NCBI GenBank assembly: GCA_024742275.1
Contig: JANSYS010000003.1
Location: 186,001-250,000 of the forward strand
From: Alphaproteobacteria bacterium
GTDB lineage: Bacteria > Pseudomonadota > Alphaproteobacteria > Thalassobaculales > Thalassobaculaceae
DNA length: 64,000 nucleotides
Direction: 5' to 3'
Shown: positions 40,699 to 50,676 of the stretch, piece after piece
Layout of the letters: each line of letters begins with the position of its first letter
Position numbering within the stretch: position 1 is the stretch's first letter
Notes under the pieces: model-generated
What the model was told of the DNA's origin: nothing
The model's database searches: none
What the model saw: the letters and a program-made list of their open reading frames with translations, nothing else
Position numbers and translations under genes: made by a program

Positions 40699-41277
40699 TC
40701 AGTAGTATTCGGGCATGCCACCGGCGGCGCGGACTTCGCGCACCTCGGGGATGTAGTGGCGCAGCATGTTCTCGATCCCCATCTTCAGGGTCGCCGTCGA
40801 GCTGGGACAGCCGGCGCACGCGCCCTGCATGGTCAGGGTGACGACCCCATCGTCGAACCCGTGGAAGACGATGTCGCCCCCATCCATGGCGACCGCCGGC
40901 CGCACGCGGGTATCGAGCAGTTCCTTGATCTGGGAGACCACCTCCTCATCCTCCGGCCGCACCTCCGCCTCGGCGGCTTCGACCGCGCCGTCGGCCAAGA
41001 TAGGCTTGCCGGCGACAAAGTGCTCCATGATGACGCCGAGCACCGCAGGCTTCATCAGGTACCATTCCTTGTCGTCACGTTTGGAGACACTGATAAACTC
41101 GTTCGCCAGGAACACGGTCGTCACACCATCGACCTCGAAGAGGGCGGCGGCGAGGGGCGACCCGGCGGCCGCTTCGTCCTCCGACTTGAACTCGGCGGTT
41201 CCGCTCATCATAACGGTGCGTCCCGGCAGGAACTTGAGCGTCGCCGGATTTGGGGTCTCTTCGGTCTGAATGAACAT
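40699..41277 (-). CDS. NifU/Nfu-type iron-sulfur scaffold protein
   Basis: 192 residues. The N-terminal Nfu_N domain has FIQTEETPNPATLKFLPGR and FLANEFISVSK. The C-terminal NifU domain has RPAVAMDGGDIVF and the cluster-binding CAGC (VTLTMQGACAGCPSS). It carries and delivers Fe-S clusters. It is monocistronic and divergent from the cyclase gene, with its ATG at 41277. Confidence 0.95.
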   Translation of the reverse strand: MFIQTEETPNPATLKFLPGRTVMMSGTAEFKSEDEAAAGSPLAAALFEVDGVTTVFLANEFISVSKRDDKEWYLMKPAVLGVIMEHFVAGKPILADGAVEAAEAEVRPEDEEVVSQIKELLDTRVRPAVAMDGGDIVFHGFDDGVVTLTMQGACAGCPSSTATLKMGIENMLRHYIPEVREVRAAGGMPEYY

Positions 41278-41367
41278 GCGTCATATCTCCAATAGGGCAT
41301 CGCTCGACCGCGCGGCTCGGCCGCCGCGTCGACGCCTCCGGTTGCGGCATAGTTGGGGCGTGGAAGG

Positions 41368-42732
41368 ATGACGTCAAGGCAGCCGCCCGCCGACGACACC
41401 GATGCCGGACGCGCACGGACCGACGATATCGCCGCTTCGGCACAATCCTCGCACACGCCTTCCCGCATCTTGGGGCCGCGGAACGAGGAGGCGCGACGGC
41501 TGGTCCTCAACCTGGAAGACGACGACGACAGCGGAATGCCGCCGATAGATCCGACCGTCACCCCCCTGCAATGGCTCCTCAAGGATTCCGCCGTCTACAC
41601 CTCGCGCCAGTATCTCGCCCGCGATCTCGGACGGATTCTGGTGGCGCGAGGCTTCCCGCTCATGCGCATGACCTACTTCATCACGACGCTGCATCCGCAG
41701 GCGACGGGGACCTCGATCATCTGGTACCGCGACGGCGACACGCCGAGCCAGTGGCGGGTCATGCGCGGCATGCAGCAAACCGACGCCTATAAACGGAGCC
41801 CCCTGCCCCTGATCTTCGAGGGTGCCCAAGGCATCCGCCGACGCCTCGACATGGAAGGCGAGCAGAACGATTTTCCAATTCTGGACGACCTGAGGACGGA
41901 GGGCGCGACGGACTACGTGGCCATGCCGCTGGTGTTCTCCGACGGCAACATCAACTTCACCACCTGGACAGCGGACCGTCCCGGCGGGTTCAGCACCGAA
42001 GAGCTGCGGGAAATCTGGGAACTCATGCCGGCCCTGTCGCTGCGCATGGAAATGCTGGAACGGCGCGATCTGACCCGTCAGCTGCTGACCACCTATCTGG
42101 GCCGCAACACCGGCGAGCGCATCCTCGCGGGCGAGATCGTCCGCGGCGTGGCGGAAGGGATCCGGGCGGCGGTCTGGTACACCGACATCCGCGACTTCAC
42201 CACCTTGTCCGACGAGCGGAGCCGCGACGAGATCATAGACATGCTCGACGCCTTCTTCGAACGCGCGGTGCAGGCCGTCGAGGAGCGCGGCGGGGAGGTC
42301 TTGAAGTTCCTCGGCGACGGAATGCTGGCGATCTTCCCGGCCGATCCGACGCGCAGCCAGGCGGAGGGAGACGCGGAGGCCTGCCGCCTGGCCCTGGCGG
42401 CGGCACGCGACACGGTCACCCTCGTCAATACTCTCAACGCCCAGCGCCGGCGTCAGCGGAAGCCGGAGATCGACTTCGGAATCGCCCTGCATCTCGGAGA
42501 GGTCGGCTACGGATATATCGGCGGCGCGGAACGGCTCGACTTCACGGTGATCGGCCCCGCCGTCAACCTCGCCAACCGGATCGAGGGTCTCACGAGCACG
42601 CTTGGCGCCTCGATCCTGACGTCGCACGAGTTCGCTGACGCCGTCGACGAGCGGCTGACCGGTCTCGGCGCCCATCCGGTCAAGGGCCTCCAGCGGCCGA
42701 TCGACGTCTTTACGCCGCCCGCGCCCTCGTGA
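41368..42732 (+). CDS. Class III adenylate/guanylate cyclase with N-terminal sensory domain
   Basis: 454 residues. After a polar start comes a GAF-like region (about 65-235) containing YLARDLGRILVARGFPLMRM and DYVAMPLVFSDG. The catalytic domain (about 260-450) has WYTDIRDFTTLSD (both metal Asp), EVLKFLGDGMLAIF (Lys that selects adenine), ERLDFTVIGPAVNLANRIEG (Asp, transition-state Asn and Arg). All key residues are present, so an active, probably cAMP-forming, soluble enzyme is likely. Its TGA overlaps the GTG start of the next gene, an MVF flippase. A TTG at 41353 is an alternative start. Confidence 0.92.
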   Translation: MTSRQPPADDTDAGRARTDDIAASAQSSHTPSRILGPRNEEARRLVLNLEDDDDSGMPPIDPTVTPLQWLLKDSAVYTSRQYLARDLGRILVARGFPLMRMTYFITTLHPQATGTSIIWYRDGDTPSQWRVMRGMQQTDAYKRSPLPLIFEGAQGIRRRLDMEGEQNDFPILDDLRTEGATDYVAMPLVFSDGNINFTTWTADRPGGFSTEELREIWELMPALSLRMEMLERRDLTRQLLTTYLGRNTGERILAGEIVRGVAEGIRAAVWYTDIRDFTTLSDERSRDEIIDMLDAFFERAVQAVEERGGEVLKFLGDGMLAIFPADPTRSQAEGDAEACRLALAAARDTVTLVNTLNAQRRRQRKPEIDFGIALHLGEVGYGYIGGAERLDFTVIGPAVNLANRIEGLTSTLGASILTSHEFADAVDERLTGLGAHPVKGLQRPIDVFTPPAPS

Positions 42733-44084
42733 CCCTGCCGGACCGCCCCAACGCTCCAACGCCCATCCTGGGCATGGACGACCGGGCCGTGGCACGGGCC
42801 GGAGCGACCATCGCGATCCTGTCGATCCTGGCCAAGTCCTCCGCCTTCGTCCGCGAGGCCGCGATCGCGATGATCTACGGCCGCGGGCCGGAGGTGGACG
42901 CGTTCTTCGTCGCCCTGGCCTTGCCGGTCTTCCTGGTGCAGCTCATCGCCGGTTCGTTCCAGATCGCCGTCGTACCCGGCCTGCTGGCGGCGCGCCGGAC
43001 CGGGGGTCACGGTCGCGCCTCCGCCCTCGCCGGATCGGGCGCCCTGACCGTCTCGGTCGCGGTCGCGGCCATCGCGCTCCTCACCGCGGCCACCGCACCT
43101 CTCTATCTGCCGCTGGTCGCGCCGGGCTTTTCTGAACGCGCGGTCGTGCTGGCCGCCGACATGCTGTGGATCATGACCCTGTTCGCGATCTTCGGCGGTC
43201 TGGCCTATGCCGGCGGCGCCATGCTGACGGCGGAACGCCGCTTCGCGCTCCCGGCCATCGCGCCGGCGCTGACCCCGCTGATGATGACCGTGCTTCTGAT
43301 CGCCTACCGCGAGCAGCTCGGCGTGACTGCGCTCGCGTGGGGCGCGGTGCTGGGAACACTGGCGGAGGCCGCGATCGTGCTCTGGGCAGCCCGGCGGCTC
43401 GGCTACCGGCCCAGGTTCGCGATCTCGCCCGACGACCTGCGGGATCTGGGTCGGCGCTGGGGTCCGCTGATGCTGGCCACGCTCCTGCTGTCGGGCGCCG
43501 GGCTGATCGACCAGCTGATGGCCGCTTCTCTCGGGCCCGGCTCGGCCTCGGCTCTCGGCTATGGCGCCAAGCTGGTGCTCGCGGGGCTGCACGTCGTCAC
43601 CACGGCGCTCGGGATCTCCGTGCTGCCGGCCTACGCAGCAAGCGCCCTGGACGACCCGCATCGGCTTCTGGCCCGCCTGAACCGACACCTGATCGCCGTG
43701 ATCCTGCTTGCCTTGCCGGGAGTCGCCATCGCCTGGCTGCTGTCGGAACCGGTGATCGCGCTGCTGTATCAGCGCGGCGCCTTCACAGCCGAAGACACCC
43801 GCCTCGTCGCCGGCGTGCTGTCGGCCTACGCAACCCAGCTGCCGGCTTTCGCCGCCGTCGTCATCCTGGTGCGGGCCGCCGCCGTGCTCAGTCTCGGCTG
43901 GGTGATCCCGACCGCCGCCGCCGTCAACATGGTGCTGACCGTCGCGCTGAACGCCGTGTTCATGCAGTTCTGGGGCGTGATCGGCATCGCACTGGCGACC
44001 GCTCCGGCCTTCGCGGCGACGGGCACGGTCCTGTACGCCGGGATCGTCGCCGGCTACGGCCGCAGGAAGCCGACCGTCTCGTAG
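42729..44084 (+). CDS. MVF (MurJ/Wzx-like) family lipid flippase, divergent paralogue
   Basis: 451 residues with about 12-14 membrane helices. It begins like Mur[20 protein letters not shown] and [12 protein letters not shown]. The next MurJ signature, which holds an essential Arg (FRRxxxEGA), is replaced by [34 protein letters not shown] is kept. A bona fide murJ lies 2 kb away, so this copy probably flips another lipid-linked substrate (inference). The GTG start overlaps the cyclase stop by 4 bases, so the two are translationally coupled. The 3' end overlaps trpS by 31 bases. Confidence 0.85.
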   Translation: MTLPDRPNAPTPILGMDDRAVARAGATIAILSILAKSSAFVREAAIAMIYGRGPEVDAFFVALALPVFLVQLIAGSFQIAVVPGLLAARRTGGHGRASALAGSGALTVSVAVAAIALLTAATAPLYLPLVAPGFSERAVVLAADMLWIMTLFAIFGGLAYAGGAMLTAERRFALPAIAPALTPLMMTVLLIAYREQLGVTALAWGAVLGTLAEAAIVLWAARRLGYRPRFAISPDDLRDLGRRWGPLMLATLLLSGAGLIDQLMAASLGPGSASALGYGAKLVLAGLHVVTTALGISVLPAYAASALDDPHRLLARLNRHLIAVILLALPGVAIAWLLSEPVIALLYQRGAFTAEDTRLVAGVLSAYATQLPAFAAVVILVRAAAVLSLGWVIPTAAAVNMVLTVALNAVFMQFWGVIGIALATAPAFAATGTVLYAGIVAGYGRRKPTVS

Positions 44085-45058
44085 ACCTCGTCGACAATGG
44101 GCTTCGCGAGCGCGCGGGCCCGGTTTCCGCCCTCGGCCAGCACGCCGTCGATATGGCCCGGGTCGGCCATCAGCTTCTGCAGTTCCGCGCCGATCGGTCC
44201 GAGAACGCCGACCGCCAGTTCGGCCAGCGCCGGCTTGAATTTGCCGAATCCCTGGCCGCCGAACTCGGACAGAACATCACTAACGGTACGATCGGCGAGA
44301 GCCGCGTAGATCGTCACCAGGTTTCGCGCCTCCGGCCGCTCGATCAGCCCCGCCGCCTCGCTCGGCAGCGGCTCCGGGTCGGTCTTCGCCTTCTTGATCT
44401 TGTTGGCGATCGTATCGGCGTCGTCGGTCATGTTGATGCGCGACATGTCGGACGCATCCGACTTGCTCATCTTCTTGCTGCCGTCGCGCAGGCTCATCAC
44501 CCGGGTCGCCTCTCCCAGGATCTGCGGCTCCGGCAGCGGAAAGAACTCGACGCCGAACATTGAGTTGTAGGCCTGGGCGATATCGCGCGACAGTTCCAGG
44601 TGCTGCTTCTGGTCGTCGCCGACCGGCACATGGGTCCCCTTGTAGGCGAGGATGTCGGCGGCCATCAGCACCGGATACCACCAAAGGCCCGTGGTCGCGT
44701 TGTCCCGATCCTTGCCGGCCTTGTCCTTGAACTGGGTCATGCGATTCAACCAGCCCACCCGCGCCACGCACCCGAGCACCCAGGCCAGACGCACATGCTC
44801 GGCGACCTGGGATTGGTTGAACAGGATGGCCTCTTTAGGATCGATGCCTGCCGCGATCAGGCTGGCGGCCACCTCGCGGGTCGCCTGGCGGAGTTCGGCC
44901 GGATCCTGCGGAATGGTGATCGCGTGCTGGTCGACCACGCAGAAGATGCATTCGTAGCTTTTCTCGCCCTGCAAGGTCACCCAATTCCGGATCGCGCCCA
45001 GATAGTTTCCGAGGGTGAGGTTTCCGGTCGGCTGAATGCCGGAGAAGATGCGTCTCAT
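44054..45058 (-). CDS. trpS: Tryptophanyl-tRNA synthetase
   Basis: 334 residues, a class I synthetase. [20 protein letters not shown] carries the HIGH-like motif; [20 protein letters not shown] and KKMSKSD (the KMSKS loop) follow. The C-terminal helical region is complete. Its 3' end runs 31 bases into the tail of the flippase gene on the other strand, an unusual but clear convergent overlap. Confidence 0.96.
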   Translation of the reverse strand: MRRIFSGIQPTGNLTLGNYLGAIRNWVTLQGEKSYECIFCVVDQHAITIPQDPAELRQATREVAASLIAAGIDPKEAILFNQSQVAEHVRLAWVLGCVARVGWLNRMTQFKDKAGKDRDNATTGLWWYPVLMAADILAYKGTHVPVGDDQKQHLELSRDIAQAYNSMFGVEFFPLPEPQILGEATRVMSLRDGSKKMSKSDASDMSRINMTDDADTIANKIKKAKTDPEPLPSEAAGLIERPEARNLVTIYAALADRTVSDVLSEFGGQGFGKFKPALAELAVGVLGPIGAELQKLMADPGHIDGVLAEGGNRARALAKPIVDEVYETVGFLRP

Positions 45059-45198
45059 GGATCAGGAACTCGCGATCAGCTAGGGTGCGTTCGGGAACCG
45101 TCACGGACGGCCGTGGCCGGTTTATCCCCGGCCCGCGGCCGCAAATCAAGCATCCGTCGACCGCCGTGTCTCCCACCCACCCGCAGACGGATGCCGCG

Positions 45199-46026
45199 AT
45201 GATCAGAATCCTCGACAGCGTGAACGACCCGGGCAGGGGGCGGGATTCGGAGGATCGGGTTGGCGCCGCAGCGGATCATGGCGTGGCCTGGGTCCTGGAC
45301 GGCGCGACCGATATCTGTGCCGCCCGGCTGGTCCCCGACGCTCCCAGCGATGCCCATTGGTTTGCCGAGACCGCCCATGCGGTTCTGCAGGAACTAGGCG
45401 GCGGACCGTCGGAGAGGATCGTCGCCGCGCTCATCGACCGATTGCGGGATGCGCTGGAGGAACGGGCGGGCCGAGCTGTGCAGGACATCCCGCCGGGCGA
45501 TATGCCGAGCGCCGCCCTGACCCGCATGACGGTCGATCCGGCAGCCGGAACGCTCACCTTCTGCGGGGATCCCGATTGCACGGCGCTGATCCTGCCGCCG
45601 GCGGGCGACGGGTTCGCCGTTGAGAAACCGCCGGCCCCGCGCGACGAGCAGAAGCAGGCACGGCGCCTTCTGTCTTCGGGGGCCGATATCGCCGCGGCGC
45701 TGCGGGCCGACCGATCGATGATGAATCGTCCGGATGGGTATCCGGTGCTCAGCGTGCACAGCGCGGCCGTGGAAAGGCTCGACCGTCGGACAGTGCGGGC
45801 GGAACCGGGGACCCGAGTCCTGCTCTGTACGGACGGGCTCTACCGCTTGGTCGAAATGTACGCGCTGTTCGACGACGCCGGGCTGATTCGAGCCGCATCC
45901 GAGGAGGGTCTCGACCGACTGATCGACCGGCTGCGCGGTTTCGAGGCCGATGCCGCCGACGACATACGCTTCGGCCGGTTCAAGACCTCCGACGACGCGG
46001 CGGCACTGCTTCTGGAACTGGTCTAG
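45199..46026 (+). CDS. PP2C-type serine/threonine phosphatase
   Basis: 275 residues. PPM/PP2C motifs are DSVNDPGRGRDSEDR, VAWVLDGATDI (metal Asp), TRMTVDPAAGTLTFCGDPDC, VLLCTDGLYRL and the final KTSDDAAALLLELV. It probably dephosphorylates Ser/Thr or a signalling protein. No kinase gene is nearby. The ATG at 45199 fits the family; longer frames upstream do not. It converges on murJ with a 4-base overlap. Confidence 0.88.
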   Translation: MIRILDSVNDPGRGRDSEDRVGAAADHGVAWVLDGATDICAARLVPDAPSDAHWFAETAHAVLQELGGGPSERIVAALIDRLRDALEERAGRAVQDIPPGDMPSAALTRMTVDPAAGTLTFCGDPDCTALILPPAGDGFAVEKPPAPRDEQKQARRLLSSGADIAAALRADRSMMNRPDGYPVLSVHSAAVERLDRRTVRAEPGTRVLLCTDGLYRLVEMYALFDDAGLIRAASEEGLDRLIDRLRGFEADAADDIRFGRFKTSDDAAALLLELV

Positions 46027-47570
46027 CCGCCGGATCGGCGCATCAGGCGCAGATCGCCTGGCCGGAGGGCTCCCGACCCAAGGCAGGCGGCGGCATAGAC
46101 CATCAGGCCGACAATGACTAGCCCGGCCAGGGACAACACCTTCTCGAGAGCGCCCGCGGCAAGCCAAGGGGCGGCCCAGGAAGCCAGGAACCAGAGTGCT
46201 ATGCCCATCGCCGATGCCGCCAGGACGATCCGAGGCGCTCTTGTCGCCAAGCGCGCGTCCACCAGAAGATGCCCCCGCCGCCAGAGCAGCACCGCCAACA
46301 GTGCGGCGTTCAGCCAGGACGAGATCACCGTCGACAACGCGATGCCGACCTGATCGTAGAGCGGCAGGAGAACGGCGTTGCAGGCGAGATTCGCCGCGAC
46401 CGCCGCCGCCGCGACCTTGACCGGGGTCGCCGTGTCCTCGCGCGCGAAGAAACCGGGCTGGAACACCTTGATCAGAACGAAGGCGGGCAGGCCGGCGGCG
46501 TAGGCGGCGAGCGTCATGGCGGTCTGGTAGCCGTCGACTTCGGTGAAGGCGCCGCGCTCGAACAAGACCGTGATCACCGGTTCGGCGATTACCGCCAGCG
46601 CCACCGCCGCCGGGACGGTCAGCAGAAGGGCGATCTCCAGCGCCCGATTCTGGGTACCGATCGCCTCCGCCGTCGATCCCGCGCGCACCTGGCGGGACAG
46701 CATCGGCAGCAGGGCCGTCCCGATCGCCACGCCGACCACGCCGAGGGGAAGCTGAACAACCCGGTCGGCGTAGTAGAGGTAAGAGACGGAGCCGGCCGGC
46801 AACAGGGAGGCGAGCAGGATGCCGATGAAGGCGTTGACCTGGACCACCCCGGCGCCGAGCGCGGCGGGGGCCATCAGAATCAGCAACTTCTTGACCTGAG
46901 GCGTTAGCCGAGGACGGACCAGCGGCGGCAGCGCGTCCTCTCGCCGGCAGGCGACGGCGACGAACAGCGCCTGGGCGACGCCGGCAGCCGCCACCCCCCA
47001 GGCGAGAACATGGCCCGGCGTCTCCAACGCCCCGGCGGCGGTCGCCAGAGCGGTGATGAGGATCAGGTTCAACAGGATCGGCGCGGCCGCCATCGCCCAG
47101 AACCTACCGAGGCTGTTCAACATCCCGCCCCAGAGCGCGACCAGGGAGATCAGCGGCAGGTAGGGGAAGGTGATCCGGGTGAGCTCGACCGCCAGGTCGT
47201 AGCGCAGTGCCTCGTCGGCGAATCCGGGCGCCATCACCAGGATCACCCCGGGCATGGCGAGTTCAGCCGCCACGACCAGCGCCAGCAACGCCATCAGCAG
47301 GACGGACTGGACTTGGCCGGCGAACGCGACGGCAGCCTGCTTGCCCTTGGTCTCGACCAGGCCGGCGAACATTGGGACGAAGGCGACGGTCAGCGCGCCC
47401 TCACCGGTCAATCGGCGGAAGAAGTTGGGAATCTGGAAGGCGACGAAAAACGCGTCCGCGGCGGGTCCGGCACCGACCACGGCAGCGATAAGCATGTCGC
47501 GCACGAAGCCCGTCACCCGGCTGATCATGGTGAAGCCGCCGACGGTGGCGATGGCGCGCGCGAGGTTCAT
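46023..47570 (-). CDS. murJ: Lipid II flippase MurJ
   Basis: 515 residues with 14 membrane helices. It flips lipid II across the inner membrane for peptidoglycan synthesis. MurJ landmarks are TMISRVTGFVRDMLIAAVVG, ADAFFVAFQIPNFFRRLTGE (essential Asp and Arg) and GALTVAFVPMFAG. YYADRVVQLPLGVVGVAIGT and LFERGAFTEVDG are also present. It is probably co-transcribed with glnD upstream (95-base gap). Confidence 0.94.
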   Translation of the reverse strand: MNLARAIATVGGFTMISRVTGFVRDMLIAAVVGAGPAADAFFVAFQIPNFFRRLTGEGALTVAFVPMFAGLVETKGKQAAVAFAGQVQSVLLMALLALVVAAELAMPGVILVMAPGFADEALRYDLAVELTRITFPYLPLISLVALWGGMLNSLGRFWAMAAAPILLNLILITALATAAGALETPGHVLAWGVAAAGVAQALFVAVACRREDALPPLVRPRLTPQVKKLLILMAPAALGAGVVQVNAFIGILLASLLPAGSVSYLYYADRVVQLPLGVVGVAIGTALLPMLSRQVRAGSTAEAIGTQNRALEIALLLTVPAAVALAVIAEPVITVLFERGAFTEVDGYQTAMTLAAYAAGLPAFVLIKVFQPGFFAREDTATPVKVAAAAVAANLACNAVLLPLYDQVGIALSTVISSWLNAALLAVLLWRRGHLLVDARLATRAPRIVLAASAMGIALWFLASWAAPWLAAGALEKVLSLAGLVIVGLMVYAAACLGSGALRPGDLRLMRRSGG

Positions 47571-47665
47571 AGGGTCAGGATGTACGCGATTCGGCGGGGC
47601 ACGCCTATGGCCGGCATGCGGCGGAACGGTGACCGCAGCCGGGAAAAGAAGACGAGCCGTCTCAG

Positions 47666-50578
47666 TCAGGAGCCCTGCTTTTTCCGCGCCTCCTTCTTCG
47701 GCTCGGCCTTCGACACTTCAGGCTTCGACGCTTCAGGCTTCGGCGGTTCGGGCTTCGACGGTTCGGGCTGGACCCCCAACGCCTCGAGCAGCGCCGCGCG
47801 GATCTCGTCGAGCTTGCGCGCGCTGTCGATCTTCAGGCCGAACACGTCCTTCACATAGAACACGTCGACGAATCGCTCGCCGTATGTCGAAACGGTAGCG
47901 GAATGAATTTGCACGCCGACCCGCGCCAGCGCCCGTGTCATGCGGTGAAGCACACCCGGTTCGTCATGGGCGTTCACCTCGATGACCGTGTGGGTCACGC
48001 TGGCTTTCTGGTCGATCAGCACCCGCGGCGGCACCTTGAGGGCACGCGTGCGGCGGCCGGTCAGCGTGCCCTTCTTCTCGAGCTGCTCCTCGAGACGCAG
48101 ACTGCCGTCCAGGGTCCGTTCGATCGCCGAGGCGAGCCGGGCGAGCCGATCGGGGCGATCGAACATCTGGCGCTTGTCGTCCTGAATCATGAACGTGTCG
48201 ATCGCCATGCCGTTGGCCAATGTCACGATGCGGGCGTCGACGATGTTCGCGCCGACCGCGGACATGGCGCCGGCGATCCGGGAGAACAGGCCGGGGTGAT
48301 CGGCGGCATAGACCGTAACCTCGGTGACCTCGCGGTCCGGATCGAGCCTGTGTTCGACCACCAGCCGCGCATCGGAAGCCTGGGCGCGCCGCACCAGCCA
48401 GGCGTGGCGCACCAACGTATCGGTGTCGAATCCGAGCCAGTACGGATCATAGCCGAGTCCGAGATGGGCCTCGATCTCGGCGTCGGTCCAGCCGACAAGC
48501 TGTTCGGTGACCTTGTTCTTGGCGGCGGCCACCCGCGCTCCGGTCTTGGCGGGCGAGGACGCGCCGGTGAGCATCTCGTCGGTAGCGTAGTACAGGTCGC
48601 GCAGCAGTTGCGCCTTCCAGCCGTTCCAGACATGCGGCCCCACCCCGCGGATATCGGCGACGGTCAGCACCAGCAAGAGCCGCAGACGCTCCGGCGACTG
48701 AACGACCCGGGCGAAATCCTCCACCGTCTTCGGATCGTGGATATCGCGCTTGAAGGCGGTGTCGGACATCAGCAAATGCCAGCGGATCAGCCACGCGACC
48801 GTGTCGGTCTCCTCTTCGGTCATGCCGAGGCGCGGGCAGACCCGGCGCGCCACCCTTTCACCGAGGATCGAATGGTTGCCGCCCCGGCCCTTGGCGATGT
48901 CGTGCAGGAACATGGCGACGTACAGCGCGCGGCGCGACAGCACCTTGTGGACCACGTCCGTCGCGATCGGAGCGATGTCCTTCAGCTCGCCTTGCTCGAT
49001 CGCGTGCAGCACGCCGAGGCAGACCAGCGTGTGCTCGTCCACCGTGTAGGTGTGGTACATGTCGAACTGCATCTGGGCGACGACCCGGCCGAAATCGGGG
49101 ACGAACTTGCCGAGCACCCGTGCCTCGCTCATGCGGCGCAGATTGCGCTCGGGCCCACGCTCGCTGCTCAGGATCTCGAGGAACAGCCGATTCGCCTCCG
49201 GATCGCGCCTGAGATCCGCGTTGATCAGGTTCTGGTTCTGGGTGATCACCCGCAGCGCATGCGGATGGATCATGAGATCGCGGAAATGCGATTCGTGGAA
49301 CAGCCGGATGATGTTCACAGGGTCGCGCTCGAACGCGTGATCGTCGATCACGGTGATCCGGTCGCCCTCCACCCTGAAATCGCCGAAGCGCTCCTCACCG
49401 AACATCTTCGGCAGCCGGAAGCGGCGGCGGCGGCGCTTGTATTCGGCCTCGATCGCCGCGCAGAAGATGCGGGTGAGATCGCCGACATCCTTGGCCGTCA
49501 GATAGTAGTGCTTCATGAAGCGTTCGACCGCCATGGCCCCGGCGCGGTCGGTGTAGCCGAGCCGCTCGGCGATCACCGGCTGCACGTCGAAGGTCAGCCG
49601 CTCTTCGGGGCGGCCGGTCAGATAGTGCAGGTGGCAGCGAATGGTCCAAAGGCGCTTCTGGGCCTGGGCGAAGCGCTGCGCCTCGCCGAGATCCAGAACT
49701 CCGCGCTCGACCAGTTCCGACACGTCGTCGATCCGGTAGACGTATTTCGAGATCCAGAACAGGGTGTGCAGGTCGCGCAAGCCGCCCTTGCCGTCCTTGA
49801 TATTCGGTTCGACAACGTAACGGCTATCGCCCATTCGTTGATGCCGATGGTCCGACTCCTGGAGTTTCTGCTCGACGAATTCGAGCGGCGAACTCGACGC
49901 TATGTCGGCCATGAATTTCTCGCGCATCTCGTCGTAGAGCGCGTCGTCGCCCCACAGGAAGCGGGATTCGAGCATCGCCGTTCGGATCGTGATATCCGCA
50001 TGCGCCTGACGGATGCATTCCGAGACCGAGCGGGTCGAGTGGCCGACCTTCAGGCCGAGATCCCACAGCATATAGAGCGTGTACTCGACGATCTGCTCGC
50101 AGCGGGCGGTCTGCTTGTAGGGGAGCAGGAACAGCAGGTCGATGTCCGACTGCGGCGCCAGTTCCCCACGGCCGTAGCCGCCGACGGCGGTGACAGCGAT
50201 CCGCTCGGACGTGGTCGGGTTCGTCGCCGGGAACTCACGGTCTGCCGCCTGGGTCGCGATCAGCCTGATGACCTGATCCATCAGCCAGGCCCGGCCGCGC
50301 ACGCAGGCGGCCCCGTCGTTGGTCGCCTCCAGGCGCCGTCGGATCTCCCCGGTGGCGTCAGCGAGCACCTGCTTCAACAGGTCGAGGACGGCGCCCCGAC
50401 GGACGACCGGATCATCGTGTTCGGCGGCCAGCCGCCCGATATCCTCGGCAAGGGCCGGAACGTCGCAGATCGCCTTGCGGTTCGGGATCCGCTTGCCCAG
50501 AACCGCCAGTTCGACCTCCGGCGCGGCACGCTCGCGGGAACTGTCGGTGGCGGTATCGAACTCGGCGGTAGCGGCCAC
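47666..50578 (-). CDS. glnD: Bifunctional [protein-PII] uridylyltransferase/uridylyl-removing enzyme
   Basis: Nitrogen-status sensor that modifies PII. 970 residues: the nucleotidyltransferase motif GGYGRGELAPQSDIDLLFL, a helical middle, an HD domain (MFLHDIAKGRGGNHSILGE) and two ACT domains (AADHPGLFSRIAGAMSAVGA; AHDEPGVLHRMTRALARVGV). The C-terminus ends in a Lys/Pro/Glu repeat tail of about 30 residues. GTG 50578 is chosen because AAGGAGG lies 5 bases upstream. murJ follows. Confidence 0.95.
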   Translation of the reverse strand: MAATAEFDTATDSSRERAAPEVELAVLGKRIPNRKAICDVPALAEDIGRLAAEHDDPVVRRGAVLDLLKQVLADATGEIRRRLEATNDGAACVRGRAWLMDQVIRLIATQAADREFPATNPTTSERIAVTAVGGYGRGELAPQSDIDLLFLLPYKQTARCEQIVEYTLYMLWDLGLKVGHSTRSVSECIRQAHADITIRTAMLESRFLWGDDALYDEMREKFMADIASSSPLEFVEQKLQESDHRHQRMGDSRYVVEPNIKDGKGGLRDLHTLFWISKYVYRIDDVSELVERGVLDLGEAQRFAQAQKRLWTIRCHLHYLTGRPEERLTFDVQPVIAERLGYTDRAGAMAVERFMKHYYLTAKDVGDLTRIFCAAIEAEYKRRRRRFRLPKMFGEERFGDFRVEGDRITVIDDHAFERDPVNIIRLFHESHFRDLMIHPHALRVITQNQNLINADLRRDPEANRLFLEILSSERGPERNLRRMSEARVLGKFVPDFGRVVAQMQFDMYHTYTVDEHTLVCLGVLHAIEQGELKDIAPIATDVVHKVLSRRALYVAMFLHDIAKGRGGNHSILGERVARRVCPRLGMTEEETDTVAWLIRWHLLMSDTAFKRDIHDPKTVEDFARVVQSPERLRLLLVLTVADIRGVGPHVWNGWKAQLLRDLYYATDEMLTGASSPAKTGARVAAAKNKVTEQLVGWTDAEIEAHLGLGYDPYWLGFDTDTLVRHAWLVRRAQASDARLVVEHRLDPDREVTEVTVYAADHPGLFSRIAGAMSAVGANIVDARIVTLANGMAIDTFMIQDDKRQMFDRPDRLARLASAIERTLDGSLRLEEQLEKKGTLTGRRTRALKVPPRVLIDQKASVTHTVIEVNAHDEPGVLHRMTRALARVGVQIHSATVSTYGERFVDVFYVKDVFGLKIDSARKLDEIRAALLEALGVQPEPSKPEPPKPEASKPEVSKAEPKKEARKKQGS
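47708..47767. repeat. Four 15-bp repeats in the 3' end of glnD
   Basis: Units start at 47708, 47723, 47738 and 47753 (such as CTTCGACGCTTCAGG). They encode KPEx(S/P)-type pentapeptides in the disordered tail of GlnD and keep the frame. Confidence 0.85.
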
Positions 50579-50676
50579 GAGAGCCTCCTTTCCTTCGACT
50601 GCGACTATACGCGGGCCTTGTCCGGGCGTCACGGATGGCCGAGGCTCCGGGCTGAAGCCAATCTCGGGAGCTCCGC

